Source: Candidatus Poribacteria bacterium
Lineage (GTDB): Bacteria; Poribacteria; WGA-4E; WGA-3G
Direction: 5' to 3'
Length of the DNA stretch: 64,000 nt
NCBI GenBank assembly: GCA_022827185.1
Contig: JAJDTM010000005.1
Span: forward strand, 1-64,000
The position numbers and the translations under genes are program-made. Below are positions 32,833-39,602 of this stretch, one piece after another (the first letter of the stretch is position 1; the number at the start of each line of letters is the position of its first letter). The notes beneath the pieces are model-generated. The model was not told where the DNA came from, searched no databases, and saw nothing but the letters and a program-made list of their open reading frames with translations.

Positions 32833-34206
32833 TTAGGCGTTCACGCCTGGTATCGTTAGTACCGACTCTAAAAAATACCTATCTCCGACCGGAAATATCA
32901 AAGTCGCGTGTTCATCTGCAAAGAGCATCTGGTTCTCAATGCGAGAAATCCTGACCTCTGAGGAATTAACAAAAGTTCGCTCGATTTCTTCAAGAATTTT
33001 GAACGGGACCATAAATCCCTGGCTATCTTCAGACAGTTTAAGCGGATCACAACGTGCGAGAGCCAGTTGCTTTCTAACAATTGCCTCAACACCACTTCCA
33101 TCCAAATGGAGCCCGTTTAGAAAGAAGTAGCGGATTTCCTGTGTATCCAGAGCAACTTCAAGTCTATAGAGGACCGACCGCAGGGTTTCTCCATCGATGA
33201 TGAAAGCTTCTGTGCCAACGGAAGGCAGTTGTGGGAACTCTTTATCAGAAAGTTCAACAATTTTGTAAACGTCATTCCCACAAGTGATTTCAACCTGGCC
33301 GTCAGCGGTAGTTGCCAAGTTTACCGGTTTTTCATCGGATAACGCTTTAACGGTATCCTCCAATTTTTCGGCGGAGACAACAATGGATCCTTCCGCCTTG
33401 ACTGTCCCTTCAATCTTCATTCTGACACCGATTTCCATGTCCGTTGCCATGCACTCAATCGTACTTCCTTCGGCGTGAATGAGAATATTTGGGAGAATAG
33501 GTGGGGTCTGCTGCTTACTCGCGACATCCCTCATCACTTGTAGGGAGGACAAAAGGGCATTTCTTTCAAGCGTTAATTTCATTCCAAAACCTCCGTTTAA
33601 ATGTTCTTGGGAGCGACGTTTTCCTTCAATTGTAGTGTCTGATCCCTCTTGAATCATGAATCCATATTTTTTTAACTGTTGCCGCGCTCGGCGAATACGA
33701 CTCTTAATCGTACCTTCTGATACCCCTAAAAAGTTGCCTATTTCTGTGCAGGTCATCCCTTTGAAGTAGTGGAGCGTGATGACTGTCCGGCTGCTCTCCT
33801 GTAACTTTGCGAGCAGCTTTTCGACCACATCGCGTCGTGCCTCAGCAGAAATTTGTGCGTTTTGCCTGGCGACAAATTGGGAATACGCCTCTGTTTCTAT
33901 TTCCAAAGTAGCAGGGTCTTCCAGCGGTTCGGTCTGTAGCCGGTTTTTTCGGTGCCAAGCGATACAGAGACGATCTGCAATCACATAAAGCCACTTTGAA
34001 AACCGCGTCGGATCTTCCAAAGTTTCCAATTTCTGATAAACTTGCAGGAAGGTTTCCTGTGTAATATCTTCGGCGATATGGAAATCCCCAATTTTTCGGT
34101 ATACAAATGCGTGAATCTCTTTCTGATACTTTCTAACCAGACTCGCAAAAGCACTCTCATCACCTGAGAGGATGCGTTGGATCAACGCAATATCATCGTT
34201 TTTCAT
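32833..34206 (-). CDS. ECF sigma factor fused to two-domain DNA sliding clamp (DnaN-like)
   Basis: 457 residues. Residues 1-182 are an ECF sigma factor (EDITQETFLQVYQKL, KWLYVIADRLCIAWHRK; region 4 MTCTEIGNFLGVSEGTIKSR). From residue 209 the chain reads like DNA polymerase III beta: MKLTLERNALLSSLQ, PPILPNILI, MATDMEIGVRM, DKEFPQLP (domain 1) and then IRYFFLNGLHL ... FMVPFKILEEIERTF (domain 2). Domain 3 of the normal clamp, which carries the partner-binding cleft, is absent, and the usual ATDGHRLA of domain 2 has become IVRKQLALA. No membrane helix is present, unlike the other sigma fusions here. It has an ECF-type promoter at 34320-34350. Phage T4 couples a clamp to a sigma for late transcription; a similar role is only inference. 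Confidence 0.9.
   Translation of the reverse strand: MKNDDIALIQRILSGDESAFASLVRKYQKEIHAFVYRKIGDFHIAEDITQETFLQVYQKLETLEDPTRFSKWLYVIADRLCIAWHRKNRLQTEPLEDPATLEIETEAYSQFVARQNAQISAEARRDVVEKLLAKLQESSRTVITLHYFKGMTCTEIGNFLGVSEGTIKSRIRRARQQLKKYGFMIQEGSDTTIEGKRRSQEHLNGGFGMKLTLERNALLSSLQVMRDVASKQQTPPILPNILIHAEGSTIECMATDMEIGVRMKIEGTVKAEGSIVVSAEKLEDTVKALSDEKPVNLATTADGQVEITCGNDVYKIVELSDKEFPQLPSVGTEAFIIDGETLRSVLYRLEVALDTQEIRYFFLNGLHLDGSGVEAIVRKQLALARCDPLKLSEDSQGFMVPFKILEEIERTFVNSSEVRISRIENQMLFADEHATLIFPVGDRYFLESVLTIPGVNA
33582..33594 (-). promoter_or_regulatory. Internal ribosome binding site and start codon for the clamp part
   Basis: On the minus strand GGAGG (33594-33590) stands seven bases before an in-frame ATG (33582-33580) that is codon 209, exactly the first residue of the DnaN-like domain (MKLTLERNALL). 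This would yield a separate 249-residue clamp protein in addition to the fusion. Confidence 0.7.
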
Positions 34207-34319
34207 CAGACATCTCCAGAAAGGCTACTTTTATCAAGGGAACTTATCAATTTCTATGTTTCATAGGTAGGTGCGCCTACACATCGTGAAGAGGCACTCT
34301 ATTCATTCACGTCACTATA

Positions 34320-34350
34320 TAATGACGCGAATTTAAAAAAAAAAGATGCA
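34320..34350 (-). promoter_or_regulatory. ECF-type promoter of the sigma/clamp gene
   Basis: On the minus strand TGCATC (34350-34345), a 17-bp spacer starting with ten T, and CGTC (34327-34324) followed by ATTATA. It lies about 118 bp from the ATG. Upstream sequence (34351-34415) is homologous to 39381-39450 at the next sigma locus. Confidence 0.6.
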
Positions 34351-34726
34351 TTATTTGGGAAAGAAAATAAAAAAATCGCTGAAGGTAAAAAAATTAATTG
34401 GGTAATTTCATAAGCATGCCCAGCGCAGTTTGAAACCGGAGTCCCCAACTATTACTCATAAGTTTTGGGTTTGGAACAACGTGAGCTTAACATAAAGGTT
34501 AGAGAAATTCGACACAATATATCATACCTATTGGCGGCGGGCTGTCAGGGGAGGCTTTTAGAATTATGAAATACGAGGCACAAACTGACAGTTTATGCTA
34601 CAAGGGCACACTTCTCATAAGTGCGTGTCAAAAATTTTACACACTTATGAAAAAAAATTGGAGGACACAGCAGGCAAACAATAGGAATGGTTTCTGCAAT
34701 ACGTTGTGTTAACCAGCGAGAGGGTT
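34351..34726. other. Intergenic region with sigma-locus homology block and long hairpin
   Basis: 34351-34415 shares blocks TATTTGGGAAAGAAA and AATCGCTGAAG and TTGGGT..TTTCAT with 39381-39450. At about 34615-34650 a CATAAGTG(c)GTGT / ACAC(a)CTTATG inverted repeat lies just past the 3' end of the lipoprotein gene and may terminate it. No gene is seen. Confidence 0.5.
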
Positions 34727-36085
34727 TCATCTTTGTGAATCTTCCGGATGAGATAACACATACGCATAATGTCCACCTTCATCAACCGCGAGACTTATCG
34801 GGCGGCCCATCCGAAACGGTAAAAATCCGGGATTCTGTTCAATCCAGTGAGGTTTCGTGCTCTCTTCACTATTGTAAAGCGTGAGCAGAACATGCTTGTT
34901 GATAACAGGTCGAATAAAAAAGAACCCGTTTGCGGTGACGATGTAAAGTTGATACCCGGAAACTTGAAAATCTGTGACAGGCCCTATTAATTGTTTTAAG
35001 CGTTTGGCTTTAACGTCCATCGTCTCGCTTGCGGGCTCTGGGCGGATTTCCTGCATCTTTCCGTTTGCCACCGCATACGCACGCGCGGGCGTGCTGCGAG
35101 TGAGGGTCTTTTGCTCGGTCTCGGTAAGATGCGTGCGAAAATCCAACGCCAGATTATGGTAGCCTTCCAGTGGGCGTGTAAAGACAGGCTCATCAAAGCT
35201 GCGGTATGTATCGAAACTGAACAGATCGTATGTTGGGTCTCTCAGCGACTCCACTACCAGAAAAATCGATGCGCGGACTTTCTCTTGTTTGCTGCTGCGG
35301 ATTTGTAAATACTGGCGTTCAGACATGATTGGCTCCTCAAATCCGAGGGGATCCCCAAGTTCTGCAGGAAAATTTTCTGACGTCGGGAGCCGGATCTGTT
35401 CCACTTCAGGACTGCCGCGTTTTAAGCTGAGCAACCACCACCATTTCTCCAGTTCAATAGATTTGACGAGTCGCGCCTGCCCGAAATCTATGGAAAAAAC
35501 GTATAGGGTGTCATTCGCACCCAGAACATAGAGGTGAGATTCCCTCACATCAAAGTCCTTGATGGTGTTCTGATCGGGTAAATGTGCCGTAGATCCAAGC
35601 ACGGGGGACATGGGATGCTCTATATTCACGAGATACAACTCTTTTTTTCCTGAGATAACCACGTAGTGTCCCGTGATCAGTGCCTTACCGATAACATTGC
35701 CGAACGGGAGGGATGTCAGATAGGACGGACGTTGCGGGATAGAAACATCAATAACATGCAAGTGCCTTTTGGTCGTCAGATATGCGTGTTTTTCTGTGAG
35801 GCAGACCGTGTTGTTTGGGCGGACACCAAAGGGGAGATGAATAGAAACCGCGAGTGTCGGATATTCGACATCTTCTATCTCTATCACGCTGAAAATGCTC
35901 GTCTCTTTGGGTTTTGCAGAGATAACCGTCTTTTGAGGCTGCTCAGGTGCGTTTTCTTGAGGCTGCTCAAGAATGCTTTGCGAATTCTGTTCAAGACTCC
36001 TTGAACTACACCCTATGTGAATAACGGAAAGTAGTAGCGTCGCCGTCATAAACGAAAAGATTGATTTGGCAAAAATTTTTAGCAT
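34727..36085 (-). CDS. Lipoprotein with LVIVD-like beta-propeller
   Basis: 452 residues. A lipoprotein signal peptide (TATLLLSVIHIGCSS, lipobox cysteine) is followed by a Gln/Pro/Glu-rich linker and a propeller whose blades read HLHVIDVSIPQRPSYLTSLP, LYLVNIEHPMSPVLGS and LYVFSIDFGQARLVKS, like LVIVD repeats. A less repetitive C-terminal part ends HYAYVLSHPEDSQR. It is the next gene after the frameshifted sigma/propeller gene (65 bp gap) and is probably co-transcribed. Location: outer-membrane or periplasmic face. Function unknown. Confidence 0.78.
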   Translation of the reverse strand: MLKIFAKSIFSFMTATLLLSVIHIGCSSRSLEQNSQSILEQPQENAPEQPQKTVISAKPKETSIFSVIEIEDVEYPTLAVSIHLPFGVRPNNTVCLTEKHAYLTTKRHLHVIDVSIPQRPSYLTSLPFGNVIGKALITGHYVVISGKKELYLVNIEHPMSPVLGSTAHLPDQNTIKDFDVRESHLYVLGANDTLYVFSIDFGQARLVKSIELEKWWWLLSLKRGSPEVEQIRLPTSENFPAELGDPLGFEEPIMSERQYLQIRSSKQEKVRASIFLVVESLRDPTYDLFSFDTYRSFDEPVFTRPLEGYHNLALDFRTHLTETEQKTLTRSTPARAYAVANGKMQEIRPEPASETMDVKAKRLKQLIGPVTDFQVSGYQLYIVTANGFFFIRPVINKHVLLTLYNSEESTKPHWIEQNPGFLPFRMGRPISLAVDEGGHYAYVLSHPEDSQR

Positions 36086-36150
36086 TGTTTTCTCTTATAG
36101 GGAAGCATCGCATTCGCAACACCAAGTGATTACTGCCCTGATAATCTGTT

Positions 36151-37980
36151 TCACTCTTCGTTGAGGGTGAAGTGAAGCATACCGCTGCTTTGTGTCCCGA
36201 CGTACAACACGTTCCTATCAACAGCAAGGGAGGTCACTCTATCTGGCACTTCCGGTGTGAGTTGTTTCCATGTGACATCATCACTTTCCAACCGATAGAC
36301 ACTCTTCTCGGAAGCCCCATAAACATTTGTGCCATCAACAGCCAATCGTTCCATGATAAGGTGTGTTCCCGCTGTATCGGTGATAGCACGCCAACGTTTT
36401 CCTTCACTTGATGTAGCGACACCGGCATCTGTTGCCACATACACCGTGGAACTAGCAAACACAATCTCTTTGAAAACCTTAACAGGGAATGGCAGGATCG
36501 GAGTGACATCAATCCAATTATTCCCCCTATCAAACGAGACGACGAGGTGCCCATCCCGTTTTCCGACGTAAACGGTGTTCCCTGAAACGGTAAGTTTGAA
36601 CCCTTTCATTTGCCATACATCAACGTCAAGCTCAGCGGTTTCCTCCAGTTCGGTGTCGTACCATTCTGTAGCCCCTGACTCCCATCGGAAGAGTTTAAAG
36701 TTGTATTCCATATAGAACGTGTCGTCACTGACAGCAAACGCGCCACGCAATCCCCCAGAGATAAGTCGATTCGTTTGCAACGGCTCCGCTTGTGCGAGTT
36801 GTTTGAAAAACTGGGTTGCCCCCGGAAAACTTTTTTGTAAGTGTTCAGCGAGCGACCTACCTTGTAAATCAAGACGGCCCATTTCTTTTAGTATATCAAG
36901 ACGGCCGATTTTTCTTAGATACAACTCACTCCTCAACATTCCTGAGTTAAAGCGCGGTATCTCTTGAACCGGCACAAGCCTATTATCATTCGCGGACACG
37001 CGATACAAGTGCACATTATCAGGCGTGCCACCTTTTGCATAAAGCACACCATCAGATTTGGTTACGTGTACTATAGGTGGATGTGGATTTCTAACAGGCA
37101 TTTTCATCGGTATCTCTGCATGAACAGCCTTCCAAGAATGCCCAGAGTCAGTAGTTTTCATTATCCCTTCTTCCATTCTTCCATAGAGCGTCGTAGGCGT
37201 ATCTTGTCCGTTCCCGGTTTCTTTAAAGGCGACCAGGTCAAGGACTTGTGCAGGACGACCTATATTGACAAGGTCCCACGATTCACCGCCATTAGTGGTA
37301 CGATAGAGGCCAGTATCTCCGGCAACATAAATAGTATTTTCAGCCACTGTGGCGGCGGCGTATATAGGGGACAAAGGAAAAGAAGTCCCCAGTAGTTGCG
37401 GAGCCAGCCATGTCCGTCCACCATCCGTAGAACGCACTATACCTCCGTTCTCGCTTGCCAAAAGCGTTTCACCGACAGCAAAGAGTTGAATCCAAGGTGC
37501 TCTCCCTTTTATGGGCCAAGCGTTGGTTGGTGTTATATCTTCCCATGAATTCCCAAAGTCGCTCGAGCGGAACATCCACCACGTCCGCTGCTGTTCACGG
37601 TCTACTTTTTGACGATCTATTTGATCCGAATCTAACTCTACTGAAACATAGAGTCGTTTCTCAGTCGTCGCGACTGCCCGAATGACCTTGGCTGGCACGG
37701 GGAGTTCCAAGCGTTGCCAACCACCACCCTCAAGCCGATAAAGTCCATCTTTCGTTCCAGCAAATACTGGCGGTGATCCCAAATGGACTGTATTCCGGAT
37801 CGTCACCAAGGATACTATTTCGCCTGTCAACCCATCGTTTATCGCCTCCCAGGTCTTACCGCCATCTTCAGAACGAAAAATACCGTTCTCAAAAGCGAGA
37901 TAAAAGCTTGATCCGTTAGCACCAATGCAACCGGATTCCAATACTGATTTTCTTCCTGCCAAGAGTAGAGCAAATCCCAT
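36151..37980 (-). CDS. Asp-box propeller, C-terminal part of a frameshifted sigma fusion
   Basis: An open frame of 609 codons whose first 20-odd residues are probably not natural. From SSFYLAFENGIFRSEDGGKT onward it aligns with residues of the intact sigma/propeller at 15357-18269 (MYLALRDKGIFRSTDGGALW). Asp-boxes include SSDFGNSW, STDGGRTW, TTNGGESW, TTDSGHSW and SFDRGNNW. It overlaps the sigma part by 142 bp in another frame. A single -1 shift near the TTTT run at 37902-37905 joins the two into one protein of about 1013 residues. Alone it has no start signal or signal peptide. Confidence 0.8.
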   Translation of the reverse strand: MGFALLLAGRKSVLESGCIGANGSSFYLAFENGIFRSEDGGKTWEAINDGLTGEIVSLVTIRNTVHLGSPPVFAGTKDGLYRLEGGGWQRLELPVPAKVIRAVATTEKRLYVSVELDSDQIDRQKVDREQQRTWWMFRSSDFGNSWEDITPTNAWPIKGRAPWIQLFAVGETLLASENGGIVRSTDGGRTWLAPQLLGTSFPLSPIYAAATVAENTIYVAGDTGLYRTTNGGESWDLVNIGRPAQVLDLVAFKETGNGQDTPTTLYGRMEEGIMKTTDSGHSWKAVHAEIPMKMPVRNPHPPIVHVTKSDGVLYAKGGTPDNVHLYRVSANDNRLVPVQEIPRFNSGMLRSELYLRKIGRLDILKEMGRLDLQGRSLAEHLQKSFPGATQFFKQLAQAEPLQTNRLISGGLRGAFAVSDDTFYMEYNFKLFRWESGATEWYDTELEETAELDVDVWQMKGFKLTVSGNTVYVGKRDGHLVVSFDRGNNWIDVTPILPFPVKVFKEIVFASSTVYVATDAGVATSSEGKRWRAITDTAGTHLIMERLAVDGTNVYGASEKSVYRLESDDVTWKQLTPEVPDRVTSLAVDRNVLYVGTQSSGMLHFTLNEE

Positions 37981-39191
37981 GTCACACCACCATCTGTTGA
38001 AGCAAAAAGTTGGTCAGATGGAACAACATAGAAGGTATCGTTCCACTTTGCGACAAGTGATCTTGGGGCCCAATTGGTATCCAATGACCTCATGTCGGAG
38101 ATGTGCTGCCATTTCTTTTCATCGGCTGATAATTTGTGTATATCCAGGTCATCATCAACTATGTAAAGTTCATCTTTAAGTGTCGTAAATACCGTAGTTA
38201 GCCAAGTGCCTCTGGCAGGCTTCGCCTGTACCCACTGTCGTTTAGAGACAGAAATGTCTTCACCCTCTGTCTGCGCAGCAGCAAACAAAATCTCATCAGG
38301 TTGCTGTCCAGCACTATTGTTTTTGCCCTGCGCGTTGGTATTTTCAAGTTGTGTCCGGTCATCCGGTTCGGATTCAAGATTTAACACGACGGGTGCCTCA
38401 ATCAGTTCAACCTTCATCTCTGACGCAGCATCAAAGCTATATGGCTTTTGGAAACGTGATAAGGATTGCGTGCCAACACCCAACAGCAAAAGGACGACTG
38501 CTAACGTGGAAACACCTATTGCCCACGGGACCAACGGTTTGCCGCCAGACGGTGCAGCCGGTTTTAGACGTGAAATCCCTTGCATGATATTTTCTGTAAG
38601 ACTTGGCGTGATTTGAAAATTCTCTAAAGCCTCTCGTATCATCGGTTCCTCTTTCTTCAAACGTTGCTGGACGCGGTAAACGCGAGTTTTAATCGCGCCT
38701 ACCGATACGCCTAAAAACTTGCTGATCTCTTGATAAGTCATTCCACCGAAGTAATAAAGTGTGATGACTGTTCGATCACTTTCCTGTAATTTTGCGAGGA
38801 GTTTCTTGACGACTTCGCGTTGTGTTTCAACCGCCATTCGCTCGTTTTCTTCAATGACATATCCAGAGTACGTCGCTTTTTCTAACTGTACACTGCTTGT
38901 GTCTTCCAGCGATTGTATCCACAGACGTTTTTTACGGAGCCACGTGCTGCAATGGTTCGCTGCTATCACATACAGCCAACTCGCAAAACGCTGCGGCTTC
39001 TTCAGTGTTGAAAGTTTCTGATACGCTTTCAGGAATGTATCCTGTGTAATATCCTCGGCGATGTGGAAATCTCCAACCTTTCGCCACGCCAGTGCGTGAA
39101 CGGACTTTTGGTATTTTTTCACAAGCACAGAAAACGCGGTATCGTCGCCGTCAAGGACACACTGGATGAGTTCAGGATCGTCGTTTTTCAT
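37839..39191 (-). CDS. ECF sigma factor with membrane helix, N-terminal part of a frameshifted propeller fusion
   Basis: 450 residues in frame. Region 2 (EDITQDTFLKAYQKL) and region 4 (MTYQEISKFLGVSVGAIKTR) are intact, a transmembrane helix lies at about 222-240 (PWAIGVSTLAVVLLLLGVG), and RFQKPYSFDAASE follows as in the two sister proteins. The first Asp-box (STDGGVTW) is present; the reading then leaves the homologous frame at about residue 430 and ends in an arginine-rich tail (FVLKMAVRPGRR). The sigma and membrane parts could still work; the propeller continues in the -1 frame (36151-37980). Promoter at 39237-39268. Confidence 0.85.
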   Translation of the reverse strand: MKNDDPELIQCVLDGDDTAFSVLVKKYQKSVHALAWRKVGDFHIAEDITQDTFLKAYQKLSTLKKPQRFASWLYVIAANHCSTWLRKKRLWIQSLEDTSSVQLEKATYSGYVIEENERMAVETQREVVKKLLAKLQESDRTVITLYYFGGMTYQEISKFLGVSVGAIKTRVYRVQQRLKKEEPMIREALENFQITPSLTENIMQGISRLKPAAPSGGKPLVPWAIGVSTLAVVLLLLGVGTQSLSRFQKPYSFDAASEMKVELIEAPVVLNLESEPDDRTQLENTNAQGKNNSAGQQPDEILFAAAQTEGEDISVSKRQWVQAKPARGTWLTTVFTTLKDELYIVDDDLDIHKLSADEKKWQHISDMRSLDTNWAPRSLVAKWNDTFYVVPSDQLFASTDGGVTWDLLYSWQEENQYWNPVALVLTDQAFISLLRTVFFVLKMAVRPGRR

Positions 39192-39236
39192 CGGACACCT
39201 CTGAAAAGGGGATGTTCATCATTTCATATCAACACA

Positions 39237-39268
39237 TAGTGACGCTATTTAAGATGAAAAAGTCACAC
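39237..39268 (-). promoter_or_regulatory. ECF-type promoter of the frameshifted sigma gene
   Basis: On the minus strand TGTGAC (39267-39262), a 17-bp spacer TTTTTCATCTTAAATAG and CGTC (39244-39241). Only about 50 bp from the ATG, closer than in the other copies. Confidence 0.6.
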
Positions 39269-39289
39269 AATTCTGCAAACTTTTGTTTA

Positions 39290-39316
39290 GTAGGGATTGG
39301 GTAACCCAACCCCTAC
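39290..39316. repeat. 27-bp near-perfect palindrome
   Basis: Arms GTAGGGATTGGGT and ACCCAACCCCTAC with one mismatch around a single base. It sits immediately upstream of the sigma promoter, where the sister locus has no such sequence, so it is probably a mobile palindromic repeat. Confidence 0.7.
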
Positions 39317-39374
39317 AGGAAGATACAGGTTCATGTAAAGAGGGTTGAGATTCCATTTTGATGATAACGAGGGG

Positions 39375-39602
39375 TAAAGAGGCGTTATTTGGGAAAGAAA
39401 GCGAAAAAAAATCGCTGAAGATAAAAAAAAATAATTGGGTGGTTTCATGACGATGCTCAGTAGGCACGGTTTTGCGGTATACTCGCCCAAATTTTGCCCA
39501 CACGCGGCAAAATTTGTCTTAGCTTTACATTTGCGACCTGCATTCAAACCGCGCCTACCGAGCTTGGATTAGCGTTGGTTTTTTGCTAAAGAGGCGTTAT
39601 TT
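39375..39602. repeat. Direct-repeat-flanked element with inner inverted repeat
   Basis: The 16-bp sequence TAAAGAGGCGTTATTT occurs at 39375-39390 and again at 39587-39602, where it forms the stop-codon end of the FG-GAP gene. Between them, GCTCAGTAGGCACGGTTT (39455-39472) and its inverse at 39546-39563 (16 of 18 match) bound a 109-bp MITE-like unit. No gene fits. Confidence 0.6.
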
